Both the position numbers and the translations under genes were made by a program. Below, in pieces: positions 1-7,267 of a stretch of DNA of 64,000 nucleotides. Where the stretch lies: assembly GCF_004421005.1 (NCBI RefSeq), contig NZ_CP038026.1, positions 1,674,001-1,738,000 of the forward strand, read 5' to 3'. This DNA comes from Pseudoduganella plicata. GTDB lineage: Bacteria; Pseudomonadota; Gammaproteobacteria; Burkholderiales; Burkholderiaceae_D. The first letter of the stretch is position 1. Every line of letters starts with the position of its first letter. Below the pieces are notes generated by a model. The model did no database searches and had not been told where the DNA came from. It saw only the letters and a program-made list of their open reading frames with translations.

Positions 1-1
1 C

Positions 2-1384
2 TGGCACGTCTTCACGCTGCAAGCCGGCCCGGACGTGCCGCTGGCCGCCGCCTTCCCCGCTGGCCACGGCCTGCTGCGCGTGCGCAGCAAACCCGGCATG
101 CGCTTTTCGTATTCAAACCTCGGCTATACGCTGCTCGGCATGGTCATCGAAACGGTCACGCGGCAGCGCTACGAGCGCTACCTGGATACGGCACTGCTCG
201 CACCGCTCGGCATGCATGACAGCACGTTCGCCTTCGTCACGCAGGCCCGGGATGCCCGGCTCGCGATGGGGCATTTCGAGCGCGGCGCGCCGCATCCCGC
301 CGTGCCGTCCTTTGTGCGCCCGGCCGGCCAGTTCACGACGACGGCAGCCGACATGGGGCGCTTCGCACAGTTCCTGATGAGCGACGGCCGCATCGACGGC
401 CGGCCATTCATCGATGCCGCGCTGCTGCGCCGGATGGGCGAGCCGACGACGACGGAGGCCAGGCACGCCGGGCTGGCTGTGGGTTATGGCCTGGGCCTGC
501 GCCGGATCGATCGCCACGGTGTCGTGGCGCTGTGCCATGCCGGCAACGGCATCGGCTTTCGCGCCAACCTGTGCCTGCTCCCGGCCACTCGGCAGGCAGT
601 CTTCGTTGCGGTGAACATGGACAGCGAGACGGCCGACTACCAGCGGCTGGACGAGCTTTTGCTGCGCGAGCTGGCGGCGGCAGCCCCTGCGCCGAGTTGC
701 ACCGCCATGGGCGGCAGTCCGGCGCCGGGCGCGTGGGCAGGCATCTATGTTCCAGCGCCGAACCGGTTCCACAGCCTGCGTTTGCTCGATACGCTGCTCG
801 ACGCAGTGCACGTGTCCGGCAGCGGCCCGTTGCTGCGCCTGCGTTCGCCGCAGGCCGCCACGCTCGAACTGCGCCATGCCGGCGGCGCGCTGTGGCAGGC
901 GCCCGGCAAGCTGCTGCCATCGCACGTGTTGCTGCGCTCGACCGGGGGCCGCAGGGTGCTCGGCACGGGAACGCAAAGCTGGGAGCAGGTGTCATTGCCG
1001 TACTGGCTGGCCCTGTGGTGCAGCGTGGTCGCCGGGTTGACCGGACTTCTCTACGTGCTTGCCGCAACGGCCGGGCGCGCGTGGCGCCGCCAACTGTCGT
1101 TCGCCACGCCGCTCCTGGCGCCGTGCGCCGGCGTGCTGGCCCTGCTGCTGCCGCTGCCACTGTTGCTGCGCCAGTCGTTGCTGCAACTGGGCGACATGAC
1201 GGCGGCAACGATCCTGCTGGCGCCGGTCACGGCAGCCCTGCCGGTCACCGTGCTGGCCGGGCTGGCCATGGCATGGCGGACGGGAGGCAGCACCCGGGCG
1301 GAAGTGGCGGCGATGATTGCCGTGCTGCAAGTCAGCGCACTGCTGGCCGCCTGGGGCCTGCTGCCGTTGCGGCTGTGGGTCTAG
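2..1384 (+). CDS. Serine hydrolase (beta-lactamase/class C family), 5' partial
   Basis: The reading frame is open to the left edge of the window, so the true start and the SxxK nucleophile motif lie upstream; the GTG at 35 is probably internal. The visible part keeps the second class C motif Y-S-N in FSYSNLGYTLLG (near 108-143) and a third-motif equivalent, HAGNG (near 535), where the KTG box would be. This matches the beta-lactamase/penicillin-binding-protein-like serine hydrolases (PF00144), which act on peptides or esters in the periplasm. The last 130 residues hold several hydrophobic stretches that look like membrane segments, a layout seen in membrane-tethered members of the family. Substrate unknown. 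It is convergent with the GFA-family gene that follows. Confidence 0.85.
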   Translation, partial: WHVFTLQAGPDVPLAAAFPAGHGLLRVRSKPGMRFSYSNLGYTLLGMVIETVTRQRYERYLDTALLAPLGMHDSTFAFVTQARDARLAMGHFERGAPHPAVPSFVRPAGQFTTTAADMGRFAQFLMSDGRIDGRPFIDAALLRRMGEPTTTEARHAGLAVGYGLGLRRIDRHGVVALCHAGNGIGFRANLCLLPATRQAVFVAVNMDSETADYQRLDELLLRELAAAAPAPSCTAMGGSPAPGAWAGIYVPAPNRFHSLRLLDTLLDAVHVSGSGPLLRLRSPQAATLELRHAGGALWQAPGKLLPSHVLLRSTGGRRVLGTGTQSWEQVSLPYWLALWCSVVAGLTGLLYVLAATAGRAWRRQLSFATPLLAPCAGVLALLLPLPLLLRQSLLQLGDMTAATILLAPVTAALPVTVLAGLAMAWRTGGSTRAEVAAMIAVLQVSALLAAWGLLPLRLWV

Positions 1385-1396
1385 CACGCGCAGAGG

Positions 1397-1810
1397 CTAA
1401 GGTTGCTGCAGCGTCCCTTCTTTGCGCGTGCGCGAATAGCGCGGCAAGCCGTCGGCCAGCGCCAGCCAGCGCAGATGACTCTGCATGAAAGTATGATCGC
1501 CGGGCGGAATGGCCTCCGGATCGTTCAGGCTGGCCGTGGTGATGTCGAGTTCATCGGGCCAGCGTTCGTCTTCAAAGGTCAGCTGCGTGCCGCAATCGCC
1601 GCAGAACCGGCGCGTGATGCCGGGACTGGAGCCAAAGCTGGCCGGTCGTCCGGCAACGAAGCGGAACTCCGAGCTGCGCACGGAGAACCAGGCGACGGCC
1701 GGGGCCCCGGTCGCGCGGCGGCACATCGTGCAATGGCACAGCGTGCTGTTGAAAGGCGTGCCAGTCACGGTATAGCGCACGCTCCCGCAGAAACATCCGC
1801 CCTGGACCAT
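1397..1810 (-). CDS. GFA family protein (glutathione-dependent formaldehyde-activating enzyme-like)
   Basis: A 137-residue protein with the full cysteine pattern of the GFA/CENP-V fold: C6-x-C8 in GGCFCGSVRY, C25-x-C27-xx-C30 in LCHCTMCRR and C70-xx-C73 in RFCGDCGTQL. These bind structural and catalytic zinc in the characterised family member Gfa. Most homologues have no proven glutathione-formaldehyde activity, so the function is only a family assignment. The ATG at 1810 is preceded by a GGAGGG-like ribosome binding site. It lies 13 nt downstream of the Imm26-like gene on the same strand, so the two are probably cotranscribed. Confidence 0.88.
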   Translation of the reverse strand: MVQGGCFCGSVRYTVTGTPFNSTLCHCTMCRRATGAPAVAWFSVRSSEFRFVAGRPASFGSSPGITRRFCGDCGTQLTFEDERWPDELDITTASLNDPEAIPPGDHTFMQSHLRWLALADGLPRYSRTRKEGTLQQP

Positions 1811-1823
1811 GCGCCCTCCCCGT

Positions 1824-2285
1824 TCAGTGTTCCAGCAACTTGGTCAGCAGCAGCTCGGTGGAGCCGTAGCCATACAGCGAATCGCTTTCCAGCCCTTCCG
1901 TTTCGTACGGGACAGACACCTCGCGTTCCGGCTTGGCCGGATCGTCCGCATAGGTGGCCTGCCACGCCCGCTTGAGCGTGTCGGAGCGGCGGATAAAGAC
2001 CGGCACGGGCCAGTCGTTGCGGTCGAAGCGCTCGGCATCGCCCAGCACGGGCCAGCGTCCGTTGGCCAGCGCCATATCGCCGGTACGGATGGCCTTCAGC
2101 GCGTCCGTTGCTTTCAGTTGCCGGACTTCGGCCAGCGTCGGCATCGTCGGGCGCTTCGGCCCGAACAGGTAAGCGAGCATGATCTTGCCTTGCGGCGACA
2201 TGCGGGCAACGAGGCCCGCCGCGAAACCGCCGTCGATCAGCGGTACGGCAAACCAGCTTCCTTCATGATAAGGCTGTAACTTCAT
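1824..2285 (-). CDS. Immunity protein 26 (Imm26)-like protein
   Basis: About 153 residues from the ATG at 2285, which has AAGGGA six bases upstream; a longer frame reaches 2348 but has no better start. The N-terminal HEGSWFAVPLIDGGFAAG pattern, a central FGPKRP segment and a C-terminal Y-G-Y-G-S-T-E motif resemble the Imm26 family, a group first predicted as immunity proteins of polymorphic toxin systems. No toxin or secretion gene is adjacent, and the downstream partner is a GFA-family gene, so an immunity role here is only a family-level guess; many single-copy homologues sit outside toxin loci. Confidence 0.7.
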   Translation of the reverse strand: MKLQPYHEGSWFAVPLIDGGFAAGLVARMSPQGKIMLAYLFGPKRPTMPTLAEVRQLKATDALKAIRTGDMALANGRWPVLGDAERFDRNDWPVPVFIRRSDTLKRAWQATYADDPAKPEREVSVPYETEGLESDSLYGYGSTELLLTKLLEH

Positions 2286-2422
2286 ATATCCCTTTTTGGT
2301 GAGGGGCCGACCAGCGGCGCGTGACACCGGCGCTCGACCGCCTCTCAACGTGCGTTATTCGTGTGTTCGCACTTGGTTTACTACCTTCGCAGCCTGTCGG
2401 CCTTGCCGACAATTCATTGACG

Positions 2423-2734
2423 TTACTCTAGGCCCTCATCGTAACGGTAATGCGCGGCAATCGGGCCTGCCTTGAACAGCGCGCCGCGGAGCTCCTTGTC
2501 CAGCTTCGCGTCGCGCCGGCGCGCCCATTCCAGCAGCATCGCCACGTGCTTGCGCGCCGTGTCGCGCTGGCTGCCCAGCACCAGGCGCAGCTCGGGATCG
2601 GTGCTGGCCTCGGCACGCTGGTTCAACGTGTCCAGCTCGCCCAGCTTCTCGATCAGCGCGGTCAGGCCGCGGTGCATGTCCAGCACCTGGGCATTCAGAC
2701 TGTCGCGCGGTTCGACGGTGTGTTCCTGCGTCAT
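2423..2734 (-). CDS. Encapsulated ferritin-like (EncFtn) homologue lacking ferroxidase ligands
   Basis: A 103-residue helical protein. From about residue 12 to 85 it lines up with Rhodospirillum rubrum EncFtn as I recall that sequence; both share A-S-T-D-P-E-L, then R-D, then H-x-A-M, L-E-W and G-P-I. In that enzyme Glu32, Glu62 and His65 form the ferroxidase site at a subunit interface and Glu31/Glu34 guide iron in. Here the equivalent positions are Lys30, Ala60 and His63, with Glu29 kept and Gly32 replacing Glu34. Only the histidine and one entry glutamate survive, so iron oxidation seems unlikely. No encapsulin shell gene lies next to it. The ATG at 2734 has GGAG about ten bases upstream. 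Alternative reading: a divergent scaffold or regulatory subunit. The alignment is from memory and needs a search. Confidence 0.6.
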   Translation of the reverse strand: MTQEHTVEPRDSLNAQVLDMHRGLTALIEKLGELDTLNQRAEASTDPELRLVLGSQRDTARKHVAMLLEWARRRDAKLDKELRGALFKAGPIAAHYRYDEGLE

Positions 2735-2872
2735 TGCGTTCTCCGATCGTTCATCCCTTCAGATACGCGCATTGTCGGCCCTCCGCACACTTTCCTCAAG
2801 TGTAACGGTACGACCGTATGCATGGCGCACGAATTTGCGGCACGAAGTTGGTACCCGATTGTGTTAAGCTTC

Positions 2873-2958
2873 GCGCTCGCTAGGGGTCCTGGAAAGAATT
2901 TTCCGGGTGAGACATACCCTTCGTACCTGATCTGGATAATGCCAGCGAAGGAAAGCGC
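2873..2958 (+). promoter_or_regulatory. TPP riboswitch (THI element)
   Basis: The stretch carries the conserved core in order: GGGGT (2883-2887), T-GAGA (2908-2912), TACCCTT (2915-2921), ACCTGATCTGGATAATGCC (2925-2943) and the closing AAGGAAAG (2949-2955). It closely follows the E. coli thiM aptamer, apart from a G for the C of CTGAGA. The closing P1 stem pairs 2873-2877 (gcgct) with 2954-2958 (agcgc). It lies 66 nt upstream of the receptor start, so that receptor should be repressed when thiamine pyrophosphate is plentiful. Confidence 0.93.
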
Positions 2959-2985
2959 AAAGTCGTGTTCATCCCTCCTCTTTGA

Positions 2986-3021
2986 GTGCTCCGTCGTTGG
3001 CCCGACCAACCCGAAGAGCAC
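2986..3021 (+). promoter_or_regulatory. Putative ribosome-binding-site-sequestering hairpin (riboswitch expression platform)
   Basis: GTGCTC at 2986-2991 is complementary to GAGCAC at 3016-3021, and inside it GTTGG at 2996-3000 pairs with CCAAC at 3006-3010 around a 5-nt loop. The outer strand includes the end of the purine-rich GAAGAG that serves as the Shine-Dalgarno of the ATG at 3025. No run of T follows, so translational control is more likely than termination. The pyrimidine tract CCTCCTC just before it could take part in an alternative fold. This is inferred from base complementarity only. Confidence 0.55.
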
Positions 3022-3024
3022 ACA

Positions 3025-5115
3025 ATGTACAAGACCAATATCGCTTTTTCCGCCGCCGCGCTCGCGATTGCGCAGGCGTTTCCGACCGTTGCAATGGCCC
3101 AGGCCGACGGCCCCGTCGCCGCAGTCGTCATCACGGGCGCGCGCACGGGTACCGAGCACGCATCGGTCGCCGGCTTTTCCGACGCGCCGCTGCTGCAGAC
3201 ACCCGCCTCCGTCGGTGTCATCACGAGCGAGCAGATGCGCACGCTGAACATCCGCTCCACCACCGACGCCAGCCGCTACGACGCCAGCATCGGCGACGCT
3301 TACAACGCCGTCGGCTATGCCGAGCAGTTCTCCATCCGCGGCTTCAAGCTGGACAACGCGCGCAGCTACCGCAAGGACGGCCTGGCCATTTCCGGCGACA
3401 CCCAGATCCCGCTGGAAAACAAGGAAAGCATCGAAGTGCTGAAGGGCCTGGCGGGACTGCAGGCCGGCGTTGCGGCGCCCGGCGGCATCGTCAATTACGT
3501 CACCAAGCGCCCGACCAACGAGACGCTGCGCTCGGTGCTGTTCGAAGTGAGCGAACGGGGCACCGTGCTGGGCACCGTCGACCTGGGCGGCCGCCTTGCC
3601 GACCGCCGCTTCGGCTACCGCGTCAACGTGGCAGGCGAGCGCCTGCGTTCGTATATCGAAGGCGCCGACGGCCACCGCAACTTCATCTCCGGCGCCTTCG
3701 ACTGGCAGATCACGCCCGACGCGCTGCTGCAGATCGACGCCGACTACCAGAAGAAATCGCAGGTCTCCGCGCCCGGCTTCCAGCTGATCGGCGGTGTGGC
3801 GCTGCCGCACGTGGCGGCCGACACGATGCTCAACAACCAGCCGTGGAGCTACCCGGTCGAGACGGAGACCAGCAATATCGGCATCCGCTTCCAGTACCGC
3901 TTCAACCCGGACTGGCAGGCCATCGTCAGCGCCAACCGGCATGACTTCAAGCGCGACGACTACACCGCGTTCCCGCTGTATTGCGGCGACGTCGCCGGCT
4001 TCTGTACCAACGGCGACTACGACGTGTACGACTACCGCAGCCTGGGGGAGAAAAAGAAGCCGCTGGCCGCGCAGGCGCTGCTGCAGGGCCGCTTTGCCAC
4101 GGGCGCGCTGCGCCACGAGCTGACGCTTGGGCTGTCGTACTTCCAGAACAAGGAAAGCTGGGGCGATTATCTGTATGACCCGGTCGGCACCAGCAATATC
4201 TGGCACCCGGTCGTGCTGCCGGCGGCCGGCGGTAGCAGCGGTCCCGTTTCGGAGCGCCGTGTCGACCGCGAAAGCTCCGCCTTCGTGCAGGACATCGTCG
4301 GCTTGAGCGACACCGTGAAGCTGCATGCTGGCGCGCGCTACACGAAGGTGCGCCGCTCGCAGGTCGATGCCGCGCTGCCGACGAATGCCGGCTTCTGGCT
4401 GCCCAACGTGGCGCTGGTTTACAGCCCGCTGGACAACGTGTCGGGCTACGTGTCGTATGCGCAGGGCCTTGAGCATGGCGGCATCGCGCCAATCAAGGCA
4501 CGGAACCACGACCTGGCGCTGGACCCGGGCAAGTCGAAACAGGTGGAGCTGGGCATCAAGGCGCAGGTGCGAGGCATCAGCCTGGCCGCTGCGCTGTTCC
4601 AGATCGAGAAGGGCCTTGAGTACCTGGACCCCGCGTCCGGCTATTACGTGCGCAACGGCGAAGCACGCCACCGGGGGCTGGAAATGAGCGCGCAGGGCAA
4701 GGCCACTCGCGACCTGACCGTCGGCGCCTCGCTGGCCGCGCTGCACACGGAGCAGCAGGGCACGGGCCAGAGCTATGACGGCAAGCGCGTGACGAACGTG
4801 CCGGCATTGCGCTCCACCGTGTTCGCCGAATACGCGCTGCCGCAAGTGGCGGGCCTGAAGGTCAACGGCGACTGGCAGTTCGTCGGCAGGAAGGCGTTCG
4901 ATGCGGACAACGCGGTGATGGTGCCGAAGTACCACGTCGTCAACCTGGGCGCGTCGTATGCGACGAAGGTGGGCGGCATGCCGCTGGTACTGCGCGCGCA
5001 GGTGCGCAATGCGCTGAACCGCTTCTACTGGCGCGACGTCACGCCGGACCTGGGCGGCTACCTGTTCCCCGGCGCCGAGCGGACGTACCGCGTCTCGGCA
5101 CAGCTGGACTTCTGA
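3025..5115 (+). CDS. TonB-dependent outer-membrane receptor, TPP-riboswitch controlled (probable thiamine/precursor receptor)
   Basis: A 696-residue receptor from the ATG at 3025, which is preceded by GAAGAG. The first about 26 residues are a signal peptide ending A-M-A/Q-A. A plug domain follows (about 40-160; TPASVGVITSEQMRTL, then FSIRGF and VLKGLAG), then a beta-barrel ending in an aromatic residue (SAQLDF), as expected for outer-membrane assembly. By similarity alone it would be labelled a siderophore receptor (FhuA/FpvA-like plug), but the TPP aptamer directly upstream argues for thiamine, a phosphate ester or a pyrimidine/thiazole precursor as ligand. TonB-dependent receptors under TPP riboswitches are known from comparative genomics. 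It converges on the kinase/PnuC pair. Confidence 0.88.
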   Translation: MYKTNIAFSAAALAIAQAFPTVAMAQADGPVAAVVITGARTGTEHASVAGFSDAPLLQTPASVGVITSEQMRTLNIRSTTDASRYDASIGDAYNAVGYAEQFSIRGFKLDNARSYRKDGLAISGDTQIPLENKESIEVLKGLAGLQAGVAAPGGIVNYVTKRPTNETLRSVLFEVSERGTVLGTVDLGGRLADRRFGYRVNVAGERLRSYIEGADGHRNFISGAFDWQITPDALLQIDADYQKKSQVSAPGFQLIGGVALPHVAADTMLNNQPWSYPVETETSNIGIRFQYRFNPDWQAIVSANRHDFKRDDYTAFPLYCGDVAGFCTNGDYDVYDYRSLGEKKKPLAAQALLQGRFATGALRHELTLGLSYFQNKESWGDYLYDPVGTSNIWHPVVLPAAGGSSGPVSERRVDRESSAFVQDIVGLSDTVKLHAGARYTKVRRSQVDAALPTNAGFWLPNVALVYSPLDNVSGYVSYAQGLEHGGIAPIKARNHDLALDPGKSKQVELGIKAQVRGISLAAALFQIEKGLEYLDPASGYYVRNGEARHRGLEMSAQGKATRDLTVGASLAALHTEQQGTGQSYDGKRVTNVPALRSTVFAEYALPQVAGLKVNGDWQFVGRKAFDADNAVMVPKYHVVNLGASYATKVGGMPLVLRAQVRNALNRFYWRDVTPDLGGYLFPGAERTYRVSAQLDF

Positions 5116-5151
5116 CGGTTCGGCCTTTCGTAACCTTGCACAGCGGGGCTT

Positions 5152-5670
5152 CTAAAGCCCCAGCACCGCCTCCACCTGGCGCAGCCGCTGCGCCAGCGGT
5201 CCGTGGATGCGCACGTGCGGGATCGCGCGCGCCGCCAGTGCCTCCGCCAGGATGGCATTGACGGCCGCGCTCTGGTCTTCCGGCTCGCGCTGGAGTCCGT
5301 CCGGCTGCCACGGGATGTCCGGTGCGCAGACCAGCGTCACATCATACCGGCGGCTGTCCGCCAGCAGCGCCAGCCCCGGATCAACGCGGCCGAAATAATG
5401 GCGGCTGTAGACGGCGGTCATCAGCGGCGTCGTATCACAAAACAGATAGCGCCCGGCCTGCCCCGCCGCGAGATCCTCGCGGGCCGCCTGCGTCCGGGCG
5501 ATGTGCAGCTGGTCTTCCTCGGCGGGTACGCATCCGCGGGTTTCGACGAACTCGCGCAGGTATTCAGGCACCCAGACCGACCCGTAGCGCTGCGCCAGCG
5601 CCTGCGCCAGCGTCGTCTTGCCGGACGATGCGCTGCCCACGATGGCCACGCGGATGACATCCGGCCTCAT
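5152..5670 (-). CDS. NadR-like P-loop nucleoside/vitamin kinase (AAA family ATPase)
   Basis: A 172-residue protein starting at the ATG at 5670, which overlaps the stop of the pnuC-like gene as ATGA, so translation is coupled. A Walker A motif GSASSGKTT sits at residues 12-20, followed by a YLREF segment (compare the NadR kinase domain) and a CDTTPLMT segment resembling the Walker B/acceptor region of ribosylnicotinamide kinases. Only the kinase domain is present; the DNA-binding and adenylyltransferase parts of enterobacterial NadR are absent. In PnuC/NadR pairs the kinase traps imported nicotinamide riboside as NMN. Given the TPP-controlled receptor next door, a kinase acting on thiamine or a precursor is the alternative. 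Confidence 0.8.
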   Translation of the reverse strand: MRPDVIRVAIVGSASSGKTTLAQALAQRYGSVWVPEYLREFVETRGCVPAEEDQLHIARTQAAREDLAAGQAGRYLFCDTTPLMTAVYSRHYFGRVDPGLALLADSRRYDVTLVCAPDIPWQPDGLQREPEDQSAAVNAILAEALAARAIPHVRIHGPLAQRLRQVEAVLGL

Positions 5671-6290
5671 TTGAGCACCATCGCCGCGCTGGCGGCGGCA
5701 TCCTGCTCCATCGAGCGGCGCCACGCCCGCAGGCCCACGGCCGCCATGAACACGAACATCCCGTACAGCACCGCCGTCAGCATGAGGCCCTTGTGGATGT
5801 ACAGCGCCACGTACAGCACGTCCACGATGATCCAGACGTGCCAGTTCTCCAGCCGCTTGCGCGACAGCAGCACCTGGCCCACCAGGCTGCCGGCCGTCAG
5901 GAAGCCGTCCGCAAAGGGCACGTCGGTATCGGTCAGCGCGTGCAGTCCCCACGCCAGCGCGCCAAAGGCGGCCAGCCACGCGGCCGCGGCCCAGCCCCTG
6001 CCGCGCCACGTCAGTTCCGTGACGGGAAGACGCTCGTGCGTGTCATCGCCATGCAGCCACTGGTACCAGCCCCACACGGACACGGAGATGAACACAACCT
6101 GCAGTCCCATGTCGCCATACAGCTTCGAATTGAAAAAGACGACGCCGTACATGGCCGAGGACAAGATGGCAAACAGCCACGCCCAGTGGTTCTGGCGGAT
6201 GTTGAGCCACACCGTCATGACGGACAGGGCAAAGGACAGCAGCTCGAGCGGGGTGGTGGCAAGGCCGAAAAGGGTCAGTGATTCGTTCAT
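5667..6290 (-). CDS. PnuC/PnuT-family vitamin transporter
   Basis: A 207-residue integral membrane protein with about seven hydrophobic segments and the family signatures NIRQNHWAWLF (31-41) and VWGWYQWL (near 74-81). PnuC proteins move nicotinamide riboside by facilitated diffusion and the close relatives PnuT and PnuX take thiamine or riboflavin; all rely on a cytoplasmic kinase to trap the substrate. The kinase gene overlaps its stop codon by 4 nt. I looked for a TPP aptamer upstream (6291-6457) and saw none, so nicotinamide riboside versus thiamine cannot be decided here. The start at 6290 gives a normal family length. Confidence 0.88.
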   Translation of the reverse strand: MNESLTLFGLATTPLELLSFALSVMTVWLNIRQNHWAWLFAILSSAMYGVVFFNSKLYGDMGLQVVFISVSVWGWYQWLHGDDTHERLPVTELTWRGRGWAAAAWLAAFGALAWGLHALTDTDVPFADGFLTAGSLVGQVLLSRKRLENWHVWIIVDVLYVALYIHKGLMLTAVLYGMFVFMAAVGLRAWRRSMEQDAAASAAMVLK

Positions 6291-6457
6291 GGCAGCGCTT
6301 AGGAGGACGCGGGATTATGCCATGGCCTCCGCGCCCGCAGCCGGTCGGCGGGTCGCAGCCCGGTTGCATCCGACTTGCATCGTTCTACCGGGCGCCACGC
6401 GCGGCGCGGCTCGGCTACACTGTCGCCCCTTATTGTCCCCTGCCGCAGGAGAGCGCG

Positions 6458-6898
6458 ATGTCCTTCGACCTGGACCGTTTTATCACCGCCCAGGCACCTG
6501 TCTACGGCCAGGTGCTGCGCGAGCTGTGCGACGGTCACAAGACCAGACACTGGATGTGGTTCATCTTCCCGCAGCTGCGCGGGCTGGGCCGCTCCGACAC
6601 GAGCCGCCTGTACGGCATCGAATCGCTGGCCGAAGCGCGCGCCTACCTGGCCGACGACGTGCTGGGCAACCGCCTGTGCGAATGCACGGAGCTGGTCAAC
6701 GGCCATGCGGGCCAGCGCATCGAGGCGATCCTGGGCAGCGTCGACGCACTGAAATTCCGCTCGTCGATGACGCTGTTCTACCGCGCCACGCACGACAATG
6801 CCCTGTTCCGCACGGCGCTCAACACCTTCTTCGGCGGCAAGCCGGATGAGTCGACCCTGGAGTTGTTGCGGGCCGAGGCTGCGCTGATGCGCGGCTGA
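6458..6898 (+). CDS. DUF1810 family protein
   Basis: A 146-residue soluble protein. The ATG at 6458 follows AGGAGAG. The opening DLDRFITAQ, the TRHWMWFIFPQ motif (near residue 30) and the FYRATHDNALFRTAL segment near residue 110 are hallmarks of the DUF1810 family, small single-domain proteins of unknown biochemical role that are sometimes mislabelled calpastatin in databases. Full length, single gene, divergent from the PnuC-like gene. I can offer no function. Confidence 0.88.
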   Translation: MSFDLDRFITAQAPVYGQVLRELCDGHKTRHWMWFIFPQLRGLGRSDTSRLYGIESLAEARAYLADDVLGNRLCECTELVNGHAGQRIEAILGSVDALKFRSSMTLFYRATHDNALFRTALNTFFGGKPDESTLELLRAEAALMRG

Positions 6899-7011
6899 AC
6901 ACCGGGGCAGGCACCTGCTGCCGTTCTTGCGCAAAAGCGGGACGAAGGCTGGGCAGTAATCCGGCTGCCCTGCGCTACAATGACAGCGATGCCACCACGG
7001 AGAACCGGACC

Positions 7012-7194
7012 ATGAAGACGTTGTTTGCTGTCGTTGTAACGCTCGGCCTGGCCGGCTGCGGCCATTATTATGCGGCCCACGATCCGCAGGCATGCGACCG
7101 CATGCCGGACTGGAACGACCGCAAGGCCTGCAAGGACAAGATGGAAACCGAGCGGACGGAATGGGAAAAAGGCCGGGACAAGCGCAAGGACTGA
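7012..7194 (+). CDS. Small lipoprotein, 60 aa
   Basis: The start MKTLFAVVVTLGLAGC is a lipoprotein signal peptide with lipobox L-A-G-C, so Cys16 should be lipidated. The mature part is only about 45 residues, strongly charged (ending KGRDKRKD), with two further cysteines in ACDR and ACKD that could form a disulfide. The ATG at 7012 has GGAG in the upstream region (GGAGAACCGGACC). No domain recognised; its very small size and charge suggest an envelope-associated accessory protein. Confidence 0.65.
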   Translation: MKTLFAVVVTLGLAGCGHYYAAHDPQACDRMPDWNDRKACKDKMETERTEWEKGRDKRKD

Positions 7195-7267
7195 GCCGCG
7201 CACCGCTTCACTCTGCCGTCACAATCGATCGCTAAGGTGTGAGACTCGCCATCAGATGGAGTTTCGC

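Noticed and set aside
2731..4935. Long minus-strand open frame opposite the TPP-controlled receptor
   Set aside because: No ribosome binding site or family resemblance; shadow of a well-supported receptor gene.
5142..5158. GGGGCTT/AAGCCCC hairpin between the convergent receptor and kinase genes as a terminator
   Set aside because: The stem is only 7 bp, lacks a T-run and overlaps the kinase stop codon; too weak to annotate.
6291..6457. Possible riboswitch upstream of the PnuC-like gene
   Set aside because: I looked on the minus strand for the T-GAGA and CTGATCTGGATAAT core and did not find it.
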